This document shows positions 55,807 through 64,000 of a stretch of DNA of 64,000 nt, in pieces. The notes beneath the pieces were generated by a model. The model worked only from the letters and a program-made list of their open reading frames with translations, was not told where the DNA came from and did not search any database. Positions within the stretch are counted from its first letter, which is position 1; each line of letters starts with the position of its first letter. Made by a program: the position numbers and the translations under genes. This DNA comes from an uncultured Bryobacteraceae bacterium (GTDB lineage: Bacteria > Acidobacteriota > Terriglobia > Bryobacterales > Bryobacteraceae). The stretch spans positions 95,513 through 159,512 of the forward strand of contig CALKXJ010000001.1 of the NCBI GenBank assembly GCA_938003835.1, given 5' to 3'.

Positions 55807-56521
55807 CCCTGTCGCCGGCGTCCTGCCGCTCGATCAGCCGGTGCGCGCGGCGGAAGACGGCCGTGAACATGGCCTCGGTGAGTCTCCCGGTGAGCGTGTT
55901 CTGCTGGCTGGGGTGGTAGGAGCTGATCAGCACCGGAAGTTCGGGTGCGATACGGTGCTCGCGGTTGTGCGCGAACGGGAACGCGCTCCGGCGGCGCACC
56001 AGACGGCGATCGCGCAGCACTGACAGATAGACATCGAAGGCCAGGCGCCCCAGCGCCACCACGACCTTGACGTTGGCGAGCAGATCGAGCTCCCGCTCGA
56101 GGTACTCGCGGCAGCGGGCGATCTCTTCCCGCGTCGGCCTGTTGGCCGGCGGGGCGCACCGCACCGCCGCGGTGATGTAAGCGTCCCGGAGCTCGAGGCC
56201 GTCCTCGCGCGAGCGGCTTTCGGGCTGGGAGGCGAACCCGGTCCGGTACAACACCCGATAGAGCAGATCCCCGGAGCGGTCGCCGGTGAACATCCGGCCG
56301 GTCCGATTGGCGCCGTGTGCCGCGGGGGCCAGGCCGATGATCAACAGGCGCGCTTGCGGATCGCCGAACGAGGGCACGGGACGGCCCCAGTATTCCCAGT
56401 CGCGCCAGGCTTTCTTCTTGGTGCGAGCGATGGCGGCGCAGTAGCTTCGGAGGCGCTCGCAGCGCTCGCAGGCGATCACCTGGGCCTGGAGCTCGGCCAG
56501 GGTTGCCTCGTCAGGATGCAT
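55793..56521 (-). CDS. Uracil-DNA glycosylase, family 5 (UDGb type)
   Basis: 242 residues from the ATG at 56521. Motif 1 is GLAPAAHGANRTGRMFTGD and motif 2 is SYHPSQQNTLTGRLT; the Ala in place of a catalytic Asp/Asn in motif 1 is characteristic of UDGb enzymes. Cysteines in CERCERLRSYC and VRCAPPANRPT fit the four-Cys iron-sulphur cluster of families 4 and 5. It excises uracil, and in some members hypoxanthine, from DNA. The open frame continues upstream, but that part overlaps the divergent DegT gene. It is convergent with, and overlaps by 14 bases, the cytochrome gene. Confidence 0.9.
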   Translation of the reverse strand: MHPDEATLAELQAQVIACERCERLRSYCAAIARTKKKAWRDWEYWGRPVPSFGDPQARLLIIGLAPAAHGANRTGRMFTGDRSGDLLYRVLYRTGFASQPESRSREDGLELRDAYITAAVRCAPPANRPTREEIARCREYLERELDLLANVKVVVALGRLAFDVYLSVLRDRRLVRRRSAFPFAHNREHRIAPELPVLISSYHPSQQNTLTGRLTEAMFTAVFRRAHRLIERQDAGDRATAS

Positions 56522-56565
56522 CGGGCTTCGGATGAGAGTAACATCATAGTGCGGAGGTTGTGTTG

Positions 56566-57885
56566 ATGGCTGATAGCGTGACGCGTCGACAGTTCGTGGC
56601 CGCGGCGGGCGCCGGCGGGCTCGGCCTGGCCTACGGTTCCAATTCAAAACTTGCCGTGCTCGGCGGCGAGCCGGTGCGCAAGGCGCCGTTTCCCGGCTGG
56701 CCGGTGGTGGGCAGCCCCGAAGAAAACGGTCTCATGGAAGTGCTGCGCAGCGGCAAGTGGTTCCGGGGTTACGGGGATGTCGTGAATCGCTTCGAGCAGA
56801 AGTACGCCCAGCTCACCGGCGCTAAACACTGCCTGGCCACCGCCAGCGGCACCGCCGCCCTGTTCACCTCGCTCAATGCGCTGGACGTGGGGCCTGGCGA
56901 CGAGGTGATCGTCCCGCCCTACACCTTCATCGCGACCATCAACGTCGTGCTGCTCCAGCACGCCATCCCCATCTTCGTCGACACCGACATCGAGACCTTC
57001 CAGATGGATGTGACCAAGGTGGAGCCGGCCATCACCGAACGTACGGCCGCCATCATCCCGGTGCATCTGGGCGGGGCGGCAGTGAACATGGACACGCTGA
57101 TGGCGATCGCCCAGAAGCACAAAATTCCCGTCATCGAGGACGCCTGCCAGGCGCACCTGGGCGAATGGCGCGGCAAGAAGGTGGGCACGCTCGGCGCAAC
57201 GGGCTGCTTCAGCTTCCAGGCGTCGAAGAACCTGAACTCGGGCGAAGGCGGCGCCGTGCTCACCAACAATGACGAGCTCGCCGAGAAGGCCTACGCCTTC
57301 CACAACAACGGCCGCGGCAAGGGCGTCGGCGGCTATACCTTCTCCTATCGCGCCCAGGGCTCCAACGAGCGCATGACGGAGTTCCAGGCCGCGCTGCTAC
57401 TGGCGCAGATGACGCGCCTGGAGGAGCAGGCGAAGCTGCGCGAGCAGAATGCCGCCTATCTTACCCAGATGCTGAACGAGATTCCGGGCATCCAGGTGGC
57501 CAAGACCTACAGCGGGTGCACGCGGAACGCCTACCACCTGTTCATGTTCCGCTACCGCAAGGAGGCCTTCGCCGATGCTCCGCTCCAGAGCTTCCTGAAG
57601 GCGCTGCGCGCCGAGGGCATTCCCTGCTCGGCCGGCTACAGCCCGCTCAACAAAGAGCCGTTCATCAAGAACGTCCTGAACTCGAAGGGCTACCGCCGCA
57701 TCTACCCGGAGAAACTGCTCAACGAGTGGGAAGAGCGCAACCAGTGCCCGATGAACGACCGGCTGTGCCAGGAGGCCGTCTGGCTCACGCAGACCATGCT
57801 GCTCGGCACGCGCCAGGACATGGAGCAGATCGCCGCAGCGGTGCGCAAGATTCAGGCCAACGCCGCCGACCTGCGCTCCGTCTAG
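56566..57885 (+). CDS. Tat-exported DegT/DnrJ/EryC1/StrS family protein
   Basis: 439 residues from the ATG at 56566, with GGAGG eight bases upstream. The N-terminus [19 protein letters not shown] is a twin-arginine signal. The rest is a complete PLP fold-type I enzyme of the DegT family: [52 protein letters not shown] (Asp contacting the PLP nitrogen), and [20 protein letters not shown] with the Schiff-base Lys, then [13 protein letters not shown]. Cytoplasmic members transaminate keto-sugars in nucleotide-sugar synthesis. A folded, cofactor-loaded enzyme exported by Tat implies a periplasmic role, which is unusual and undefined. It shares its stop (CTAG) with the convergent GH29 fusion gene. 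Confidence 0.9.
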   Translation: MADSVTRRQFVAAAGAGGLGLAYGSNSKLAVLGGEPVRKAPFPGWPVVGSPEENGLMEVLRSGKWFRGYGDVVNRFEQKYAQLTGAKHCLATASGTAALFTSLNALDVGPGDEVIVPPYTFIATINVVLLQHAIPIFVDTDIETFQMDVTKVEPAITERTAAIIPVHLGGAAVNMDTLMAIAQKHKIPVIEDACQAHLGEWRGKKVGTLGATGCFSFQASKNLNSGEGGAVLTNNDELAEKAYAFHNNGRGKGVGGYTFSYRAQGSNERMTEFQAALLLAQMTRLEEQAKLREQNAAYLTQMLNEIPGIQVAKTYSGCTRNAYHLFMFRYRKEAFADAPLQSFLKALRAEGIPCSAGYSPLNKEPFIKNVLNSKGYRRIYPEKLLNEWEERNQCPMNDRLCQEAVWLTQTMLLGTRQDMEQIAAAVRKIQANAADLRSV

Positions 57886-60572
57886 CGCGCGGCGACCGGC
57901 CTCAACACCACACGCTCGAGTTGCATCGCGGGCCCGCCCCGCGGCTGGGCCTGGATTTCGAGCTTCTGCTCGCCCGGGCCCAGCTCGAGCTCACCGACGG
58001 TGAAGGTCTTGAAGACCCAGTCGTGGCCCGTGGGCTCCACCTTGCCTGCCAGCTTGCCTGAAGCCGTGACAATGGCGAAATCGGTTCCAGCCGATGCGCG
58101 GCCGGCGCCGTAGCTGACCTCGACGCGGTATCGGCCGCCTTTGGGTAGTGTGAAGGTCCAGACCGGCACGTCAACGGCACGGCTCCACTGCGTGAGGAAG
58201 ACGCGCCCGAGGGCATTCTCCTTCTTCGCCCGCTGGCCAAAGTCGGTGCGGATCTCGCAGGATTCCACGCCGAGCGTCACCGCGCCGTCGGCGCCCGGAC
58301 GGATCGCATAGGGCGTGACGACGGGGGCACCGTCCAGCTCGAGCGCGACGACGCTGGCGACCTCATCGGGCGGCTCCTCCGGAAGCGCAACGACGACGTC
58401 GTCTCCCTCCCGGCGCACGGAAAGCCGGGCGGCCGGGTCGGCCAGCAGCCGAGCCGAGTGGACTAGGTTCTTCAGGCCCGGCACGCGCAACTGGCCGTCG
58501 GCGGGCCACTGGAAGACGTGCAGATACAGCCGGTTGCCTTTCACCGTGGCGCGGCCGAAGAAAGGAAGGCGCGGGAAGGGGCTGGCCGTGGTGGCGTAGA
58601 TCGCCTCGCTGTTGAGCTGCATCCAGGCGCCGATCGCCTCCAGCCGCGAGACGAACTCCGGCTGGATGCGGCCGTCGGGCATCGGACCGACGTTGAGCAA
58701 CAGGTTGCCGCCCTTGCTCACCACCTCGATGAGCATGCGGATCAGGTCGCGCTCGGTCTTGAATTCGGTCTCGTACTTGTTATAGCCCCAGCTATCGTTG
58801 TTAATGGTGACGCAGGCCTCCCAGAGGATCGGCTTGCCGCTCGGGTCGGTGAGGCCGGTGTCGGGTACGTACTGCTCGGGGGTGCCGAAATCGGCGCGGT
58901 TGCCCGGCCGGCGCTGGTAAAGACGGTCGTTGATCAGCGTGTTGGGCTGGAGGTTGCGGACGAACTCGTAGATTTCGTCCTCCTTGCCCAGATCCTTGAG
59001 CGTGTTCTCCCATTCGCCGTCGAACCAGACCACCGCCACTTCGCCAAACTCGGTGAGCAGCTCGCGGAGCTGCGCTTTCATGAACTCGACGTAGCGCAGG
59101 TTGTTCCCGCCGGATTTCGGGTCCGGATACTCCCAGGCCCGGCGCGGCCGGTAGTCCGGATGGTGCCAGTCCATGATCGAGTGGTAGAAACCCAGGCGCA
59201 TGCCGCGGCGGCGCGCCGCCTCGGCCAGCTCCTTGAGCGGATCACCGGGGTAGGGCGTGATCTCCATGTCGTAGTCGCCCACCTTGCTGCGCCAGATGGC
59301 GAAGCCGTCGTGGTGCTTGGAGGTGATGACGATGTAGCGCGCGCCGGCCCGCTCCGCCAGGGCCACCCAGGCGTCCGGGTCGTAGCGGACGGGATTGAAC
59401 CGCCGGGCGTAGTTGTCGTATTCGGCCTGCGGGATCTGGAGCATGTGCCGGGCCCATTCATGGCGGCCGATCACGGCGTAGGGCCCCCAGTGGATGAACA
59501 TGCCGAACTTGGCTTCGCGGAACCAGCGGGTCCGCTCGGCCTCCTCCAGTCGTGGCTGGGCCGCGCGCGCTTCGGCCGCGCGGATCTCGAGCACAGCGTC
59601 CGGCCCGGCGCCTTTGGTTGTCGCGAAAGTCCGGAGCAGCCGCCGCTCTTTGACCGAGACCACCGCCACCTGATCGAGCGACTGTATGCCCGCATAGGCC
59701 CGCCGGCCGTCGGCGGAAAGGTGCAGCGAAAGCGGCGGGCCGGGCAGGCGGATTTCGGCGACCTGCTTGCGGGAGGCGATATCGGCGATGCCGACGCCCT
59801 CACCCGCCTGTAGGTTGTAGACGAGCTCGCGGCCGTCCGGGGTGATGGCGATCCGGCCCGGTCCTTTGCCGGTGGCGATCGTGCCGATCCGCTCCTGGCG
59901 CGCCGTGTCGATGATCGAAATCGAGTTGCCCTCCGAGTTGGTCACATAGAGGAACTTGCCGTCGAGCGAGAGCACGCCGCCCTGGGGCCGCGCGTCGGTG
60001 GGAATCAGCTTGAGCGCGCCTGTTTCGAGATGCACGGCGGCGATGGTGCCCGAGGCCGTGTTGCTGACAAAGGCCCACTCTCCGCGGGGCCCGAGCGTCA
60101 CCATGTGCGGGTCGGCGCCCTGCGTGTCGTACCGGCGCAGGACCTGACGCGCCGCCGGATCGACGAGCAGCAGCCCGTCCGGGTTCTCGATGGTCACGGC
60201 CAGCCGCCCCGTGCGCGGATCGACGGCGAGGCCGTGCGGGCGCCGGTACGGCCCGAGATCGATCACGCCGGCCCGCGTGCGGCGCTCGAGATCGATGATC
60301 GAGATCGTGTTGCCGCCCTCGCCCGCATCGGTCATCCACAGGATGCCGTTGTCAGTGACGTAGGCGTAGCGGCCGTCCGGCGAGAGAGCCATCTCGTGGG
60401 GATGTTTCCCTACTGGAACGCTCGCCAGGAGCTTGCCGTCCTCGGTGTAGAAGCCGACCGAATCGGCGATCTTCTGCCCCACAACGAGCACGATTTCCTC
60501 GCCGGGCGCCGCCAAGCAGAAAATGGAGAGAAACGCCCACAGAAGGAAAGAGGGAATTGTCGTGAGCCGCAT
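57882..60572 (-). CDS. Secreted YVTN beta-propeller / GH29 alpha-L-fucosidase fusion
   Basis: 896 residues with a signal peptide ([15 protein letters not shown]). Residues of about 25-335 form a YVTN-type seven-blade beta-propeller: [75 protein letters not shown]. From about 360 the GH29 catalytic domain begins ([55 protein letters not shown]). The nucleophile Asp is in [12 protein letters not shown], and [14 protein letters not shown] follows. A C-terminal carbohydrate-binding-like beta domain ([20 protein letters not shown]) ends the protein. GH29 enzymes remove alpha-L-fucose. The propeller fusion is unusual. The ATG at 60572 overlaps the divergent neighbour's likely start by 11 bases. Confidence 0.85.
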   Translation of the reverse strand: MRLTTIPSFLLWAFLSIFCLAAPGEEIVLVVGQKIADSVGFYTEDGKLLASVPVGKHPHEMALSPDGRYAYVTDNGILWMTDAGEGGNTISIIDLERRTRAGVIDLGPYRRPHGLAVDPRTGRLAVTIENPDGLLLVDPAARQVLRRYDTQGADPHMVTLGPRGEWAFVSNTASGTIAAVHLETGALKLIPTDARPQGGVLSLDGKFLYVTNSEGNSISIIDTARQERIGTIATGKGPGRIAITPDGRELVYNLQAGEGVGIADIASRKQVAEIRLPGPPLSLHLSADGRRAYAGIQSLDQVAVVSVKERRLLRTFATTKGAGPDAVLEIRAAEARAAQPRLEEAERTRWFREAKFGMFIHWGPYAVIGRHEWARHMLQIPQAEYDNYARRFNPVRYDPDAWVALAERAGARYIVITSKHHDGFAIWRSKVGDYDMEITPYPGDPLKELAEAARRRGMRLGFYHSIMDWHHPDYRPRRAWEYPDPKSGGNNLRYVEFMKAQLRELLTEFGEVAVVWFDGEWENTLKDLGKEDEIYEFVRNLQPNTLINDRLYQRRPGNRADFGTPEQYVPDTGLTDPSGKPILWEACVTINNDSWGYNKYETEFKTERDLIRMLIEVVSKGGNLLLNVGPMPDGRIQPEFVSRLEAIGAWMQLNSEAIYATTASPFPRLPFFGRATVKGNRLYLHVFQWPADGQLRVPGLKNLVHSARLLADPAARLSVRREGDDVVVALPEEPPDEVASVVALELDGAPVVTPYAIRPGADGAVTLGVESCEIRTDFGQRAKKENALGRVFLTQWSRAVDVPVWTFTLPKGGRYRVEVSYGAGRASAGTDFAIVTASGKLAGKVEPTGHDWVFKTFTVGELELGPGEQKLEIQAQPRGGPAMQLERVVLRPVAAR

Positions 60573-62784
60573 CGCTTCTACCTCTACACAGGAGAAATGC
60601 GCCTACCAGCTTATCGCGCCTTCAGATCGACGGACCTTCCTGGCGAGTCTTGCCGGAGCGGTGGCCGCCGGCTTGGGCGCCCGGGCACAATCTCGCCAGA
60701 GCCTGCATCGGGATTTCGAGACGACGCTCGACGGGGTGGAATACTTCGTTCTCGGCAACGGCTTGATCTTTGCGGCGGTTCAGGCGGCGCACCAGGCCGG
60801 TCCCGCCACTCACGGCGGCGTGCTCGTGATGTCTCCGGAGCGCTTCGGGCGCAAGTTCAGCACCTTCCTTTTCGTCCCGGAACGTGGTTTGAGTAACTCG
60901 CGCGCCGCCGTCTGGGTGAATGGCGTCGAATACACTGCGGAACCTGGTTCAGGCCAAATCCGGTGGGACTATCCCGATGAGATTCCCACCGTGACGCTGG
61001 CCTGGCCGGCGGGAGCCTGCCGGGTGCGGGAACAGTTCTGGTGCCCGGCCCACGAGCCGGCGCTGGTGCGCGCCATCGCGGTGGAGAACCCGGGGCCCTC
61101 TTCCGTGAGCGCGCGCCTGATCGTGCGCCTGGACGCCAACCGGGTGCTGTTCGACGAGTACGAAGTGGACCGCCTCGAAGGCGCCATCACGGCCATCGGC
61201 TACCACCGCCTCGCCCTCTTCAGCCTCCAGAGCGTCCTCACCGGCGACCGGCACCTCGAAGCGCGGTTCGAGTCGATCCCGCCTGGCGGCGCCGCAAGCG
61301 CTACCTTTGTCCTACTTCTCGACGCGTCACGGGGGCAGTTTCTGCGGCATGGCCTGGAACGGGTCCGTGCCGAGACGGCGGAGGACTGGGGACGCCGGAG
61401 CCGCCTGCGAACGGGACACGCGGGACTCGATCATCTGTTTCGCACCTCCTCGACCGGACTGCGGGCTGCCATCGCCGGCTCGGGCAAGATGGACGGCTCG
61501 ATCTGGCAGTACAACTTCGAATGGGTCCGCGATCAGACCATGGCCGCCATTGGGGCGCTACTGGCTGGCCATGACGAGGCCTCGCGCCGCGTCTTCGAGC
61601 GCATCCTCACGCGTTCGGTGAGCGAGGACGGCAACACGGTGGAGGCCGGCCGCTTCCGCACCGCCGAAACCATGGAGCTCGACCAAAATGGCGAACTGCT
61701 TTATGGGCTCTGGATGTGGTGGGCCTGGACGGGCGATGACATCCTCATCCGCCGCTACTGGCCGAAGATCCGCGCCGTGGCCGACTACGTTCTCCGGCCC
61801 GAATTCGGTTTCGAGGAAACAGGCCTGCTCAAGAACTCGCGCGAGTTCTGGGAGCGGGACGCCTCTTTTGGCGTGCGGGAGGGCTTCGAGCTCGCCTACC
61901 AGGTCTGGAACATCGCCGGCCTGCCCAGGGCGGCCCAGATGGCGCGGCGCATGGGTGACGAAGCGAGCGCCGCGCGGTGGGAGGCCGCCGCGGCGCGCAT
62001 GCGCGAGGCCCTGCTCGCGCACCCCCGCTTCGCGCTGGTCGACGGCGGCCGCTTCATCAAACGTCGCTTGACGACCGGCGAGGTCCAGCGAACCTTCGAG
62101 CCGGCCGACCGCACGCGTTTTCCCGCCGGCATGCCGCTGCGCGAGGAGAAGGTTTCCTACTGCGAACCGGACGCCACGATGGCGCTGCCGGTGGCGCTCG
62201 AACTGGTGGATCCGGCCTCGGAGCTGGCACGCAAGACGCTCGACGAACTCGAGACGCTCTGGAACCAGCGCTGGCAGGGCGGCGGTTACGGGCGCTACCA
62301 CGTCACCTCGGAGCCCGACTCGCCCGGCGGCTGGCCCTTCGCGACGATGTTCATCGCGCGCGCGAACCTGGAAGCGGGCAACCACGAACGGGTCTGGCGC
62401 GCGCTCCACTGGCTACTCGACGCGCCCGGCGGTCGGGCCGGAAGCTGGCTGGAGTTCTATGGGGAGCGGCCTACGCCCCCGCTGGTCCCTGTTGGCATCG
62501 TCCCGTGGAATTGGGCCGAGCTGATGATCTTTTTCGTCCATCACCTGTTGGGGGTGCGGCCGGAGCCGGCGCAGCTGCGCATCCGCCCGCGGCTGCTCTC
62601 CGCTCTGGACGAGGTGAGGGCCCGCCTGGTGGTTCGAAACCGCCAGGTCCACCTGACGGTGCTACGCACCGCGGGCGAGGAGCGCGCCTGGGTCAACCGC
62701 GCCCCAGTCCCTGTCGTCGCCGGGACAGTGACACTCGCCCCGCCACAGGAGAATCTCACCGTCGAGATCCACCTCCGCGACTGA
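60562..62784 (+). CDS. Tat-exported GH15-like alpha/alpha-toroid glycosidase
   Basis: About 740 residues. A Tat-like leader (SDRRTFLASLAGAVAAGLGA) starts about 30 codons in. The best in-frame start is the GTG at 60562, which overlaps the divergent GH29 gene by 11 bases; the ATG at 60597 is out of frame, so the start is uncertain. An N-terminal beta-sandwich is followed by an (alpha/alpha)6 barrel: GSIWQYNFEWVRDQTMAAIG, ELDQNGELLYGLWMWWAWTG, REFWERDASFGVREGFELAY, GGYGRYHVTSEPDSPGGWPF, and VPVGIVPWNWAELMIFFVHH. The Glu/Asp residues in WERD and in the GIVPWNWAE segment are candidate catalytic acids. The pattern resembles glucoamylase-type GH15 and related toroid glycosidases; the family is not certain. 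With the GH29 fusion next door it may act on the same glycan. Confidence 0.75.
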   Translation: MSRIASTSTQEKCAYQLIAPSDRRTFLASLAGAVAAGLGARAQSRQSLHRDFETTLDGVEYFVLGNGLIFAAVQAAHQAGPATHGGVLVMSPERFGRKFSTFLFVPERGLSNSRAAVWVNGVEYTAEPGSGQIRWDYPDEIPTVTLAWPAGACRVREQFWCPAHEPALVRAIAVENPGPSSVSARLIVRLDANRVLFDEYEVDRLEGAITAIGYHRLALFSLQSVLTGDRHLEARFESIPPGGAASATFVLLLDASRGQFLRHGLERVRAETAEDWGRRSRLRTGHAGLDHLFRTSSTGLRAAIAGSGKMDGSIWQYNFEWVRDQTMAAIGALLAGHDEASRRVFERILTRSVSEDGNTVEAGRFRTAETMELDQNGELLYGLWMWWAWTGDDILIRRYWPKIRAVADYVLRPEFGFEETGLLKNSREFWERDASFGVREGFELAYQVWNIAGLPRAAQMARRMGDEASAARWEAAAARMREALLAHPRFALVDGGRFIKRRLTTGEVQRTFEPADRTRFPAGMPLREEKVSYCEPDATMALPVALELVDPASELARKTLDELETLWNQRWQGGGYGRYHVTSEPDSPGGWPFATMFIARANLEAGNHERVWRALHWLLDAPGGRAGSWLEFYGERPTPPLVPVGIVPWNWAELMIFFVHHLLGVRPEPAQLRIRPRLLSALDEVRARLVVRNRQVHLTVLRTAGEERAWVNRAPVPVVAGTVTLAPPQENLTVEIHLRD

Positions 62785-62785
62785 C

Positions 62786-62819
62786 GCTGCCGCCCCAGGA
62801 GCCGCCTCAGGCGGGCAGC
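62786..62819. terminator. Imperfect hairpin between convergent genes
   Basis: GCTGCCGCC (62786-62794) pairs with GGCGGGCAGC (62810-62819) with one bulged base. It lies between the stops of the convergent toroid glycosidase and small unknown genes, so it could stop transcription both ways. There is no U-run on either side. Confidence 0.25.
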
Positions 62820-63115
62820 GGTTCCGGTGAGCCCGCGCGGCCCCGCCGGACGCGAAGTAGGCGCGTGGCGCGCTCCCACTCCAGCAAAACGGCGGTCCGC
62901 AGTTGGGCAAACTGTTCGTGCGTGTCGGCGCGTAGCACCACGGCGGGGACGCATCCGGCGGCGACGGCCACTAGGCGGCAACCATCAGGGCCGAAGACGG
63001 CGCGCAGCTCGCGGCCCTCTCCGGCGTACCGGCTGATCCGGTCCAGGACGACCTTCGGCAGCCGGGTCTCGAAAAACCTTCGCTCGATCACGGCCCTTCT
63101 CCGCTCGCAATCCAT
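62807..63115 (-). CDS. Small protein of unknown function
   Basis: 102 residues, with GGAGG five bases before the ATG at 63115, a strong sign of a real gene. The sequence has no signal peptide or membrane helix. It starts with a charged helix (MDCERRRAVIERRFFETRLP). A middle beta-like part follows (LRAVFGPDGCRLVAVAAGCV), then an amphipathic helix (EQFAQLRTAVLLEWERATRL) and a basic tail. Two Cys occur in the middle. I do not recognise a family. It lies downstream of the porin-like gene on the same strand, after a 110-base gap with no recognisable features. Confidence 0.55.
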   Translation of the reverse strand: MDCERRRAVIERRFFETRLPKVVLDRISRYAGEGRELRAVFGPDGCRLVAVAAGCVPAVVLRADTHEQFAQLRTAVLLEWERATRLLRVRRGRAGSPEPLPA

Positions 63116-63225
63116 CGGCGCCTCCGGGGCTCAGCTTTAGGCCGCCGCGGAGGGCGCACGCGGGTTTCTGAGGGAATAGTGTCGGGCGGCGGGGGGAAAT
63201 TCTCCGTACGGCGGCAGGGGACCGC

Positions 63226-64000
63226 TCAGAAGCGCCAGGTAAGCTCCAGGTAGGCGAATTGCGCGCTGGGCCGCTCCGGATGGATGGCCCGTAGCACACC
63301 TTTACCCTGGCTGCGGGCGTAATAGAGGGTGAGCGTGAGCGCCTGATTTACATTCACGTCGCCGCTGATGTCGACCAGGGTGGCTAGCGAGCGCTCGCCC
63401 CGGCCCGGCCGCCCGGCATAGCCGAACGACCAGGGATTGTATGCGCCTCCGCCGGCGTACCACAAGTCCGCGCGCTCGCGCAGCCGGAGCCCGTGCACGT
63501 CGCTCCGCACGCTCAGCCTGGGGTGCGGCCGCAGGATGAGCGTCCCGAAATAGTCTTCGAGGTTCATCAGGTTGTAAAACGGGAACCGGGCGTAGATGCG
63601 CGGCGTGGGAAGAATCTGAAAGAACGTCTGGTGCTGGTTGTCGGAGGGGTCCCGATCGCCGCTCGAAAGCGAGACTCCGCCGCGCAACCACGGCCGGAGC
63701 CGTCCCGCGCCCCTGGGTTGCCAGCCTCCCTCGGCGGCCAGCGCCCAGGCGGCATGATCGAGCCTTCCCCAGCGGCCGGTCTGGAGGACGCCCCAGACGA
63801 GCCCATCCACATTGCCGGCCCCGCTGGGAAAGATCTGCACCCAGTGCCCGCCGAAGGTGCCGATCCGGATCGTGTCTCGGTCGGCGCTCCGCGCGGCGGC
63901 GGGCCGGTTGTCGACCTTCAGAACGCTGCGGCCGTCCTCGTAGTAGAGGCCGAACAGGCGCCACTCGCCGGCCCCGCTGCTGCCCACCGGTTGCGCCCAG
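63226..64000 (-). CDS. Alginate-export-type outer-membrane porin, C-terminal part (cut by window edge)
   Basis: About 258 C-terminal residues; the frame is open to the right edge, so the N-terminus is missing. The segment is a series of amphipathic beta-strands: WRLFGLYYEDGRSVLKVDNR, DTIRIGTFGGHWVQ, WLRGGVSLSSGDRDPSDNQH with HQTFFQILPT, LMNLEDYFGTLILRPHPRLS, ADLWYAGGGAYNPWSFGYAG, and LATLVDISGDVNVNQALTLT. It ends in WRF, the aromatic C-terminus typical of outer-membrane barrels. The FFQILPT/PFYNLMNLEDYF region and the VDISGDVNVN ending match the alginate_exp family (AlgE-like porins), which pass polysaccharides or small organics. Export or import direction is unknown. Confidence 0.75.
   Translation of the reverse strand, partial: WAQPVGSSGAGEWRLFGLYYEDGRSVLKVDNRPAAARSADRDTIRIGTFGGHWVQIFPSGAGNVDGLVWGVLQTGRWGRLDHAAWALAAEGGWQPRGAGRLRPWLRGGVSLSSGDRDPSDNQHQTFFQILPTPRIYARFPFYNLMNLEDYFGTLILRPHPRLSVRSDVHGLRLRERADLWYAGGGAYNPWSFGYAGRPGRGERSLATLVDISGDVNVNQALTLTLYYARSQGKGVLRAIHPERPSAQFAYLELTWRF

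Overview
The window is GC-rich, densely coded bacterial chromosome and looks like an Acidobacteriota member of the Solibacter/Bryobacter type. The evidence is: two very large TonB-dependent receptors with an N-terminal carboxypeptidase-regulatory-like domain (Oar type); a TIGR03437-like (Solibacter) domain in the 998-residue protein at 19753-22749; two membrane-anchored proteins with an N-terminal module common in Acidobacteriota; DUF5107-TPR and DUF6259 proteins; a Tat-exported DegT-family protein; and many secreted glycosidases and lyases. No rRNA, tRNA, CRISPR array, insertion sequence or phage gene was seen.

Layout. 1-4628: surface-polysaccharide genes (nucleotide-sugar dehydrogenase, cut by the window edge; GT4 glycosyltransferase; wecB; heparinase II/III-like protein). 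4684-8481: a large secreted HExxH metallopeptidase-like protein. 8634-9881: ispG. 9878-19585: polysaccharide-utilisation module A, in which a minus-strand operon (TonB receptor, beta-helix protein, GH42 beta-galactosidase, Ig-like lipoprotein) lies divergent from a transmembrane regulator-like gene. 19753-22749: a second HExxH metallopeptidase-like protein. 23047-26763: a decayed Gfo/Idh/MocA oxidoreductase, a secreted TIM-barrel glycosidase-like protein, and an AgaS-like isomerase/deaminase with a PfkB sugar kinase. 26777-33660: module B, a TonB receptor plus heparinase II/III-type lyase, again divergent from a paralogous regulator. 33750-34303: a VapBC toxin-antitoxin pair. 34316-37558: DUF5107-TPR protein. 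37642-43550: addB-addA recombination nuclease/helicase. 43484-46347: a conserved secreted protein and an S9 peptidase broken by an in-frame TAG. 46409-47273: ECF sigma factor with zinc-finger anti-sigma. 47340-51323: thrS followed by an ABC-2 exporter. 51485-64000: putative lipoprotein, DUF6259 glycosidase-like protein, four-haem cytochrome c, family-5 uracil-DNA glycosylase, Tat-exported DegT protein, a beta-propeller/GH29 fucosidase fusion, a GH15-like glycosidase, a small unknown protein and the end of an alginate-export-type porin.

How the genes work together. Most of the window serves complex-carbohydrate degradation. In modules A and B an outer-membrane receptor is co-transcribed with enzymes that attack a polysaccharide, and a bitopic membrane protein is encoded divergently. 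Both divergent intergenic regions carry the same 9-bp palindrome TAACSGTTA, the best candidate operator. These twin modules are the strongest candidate for an undescribed regulatory system: a membrane-embedded one-component regulator paired with an Oar-type receptor and its lyase operon.

Two kinds of translation start coexist. Many genes have a GGAGG ribosome-binding site about 5-10 bases before GTG or ATG. About seven others have a -10-like hexamer ending only 6-8 bases before the start codon, which implies leaderless mRNA. All functional names are inferred from motifs read by eye; no database search was run.
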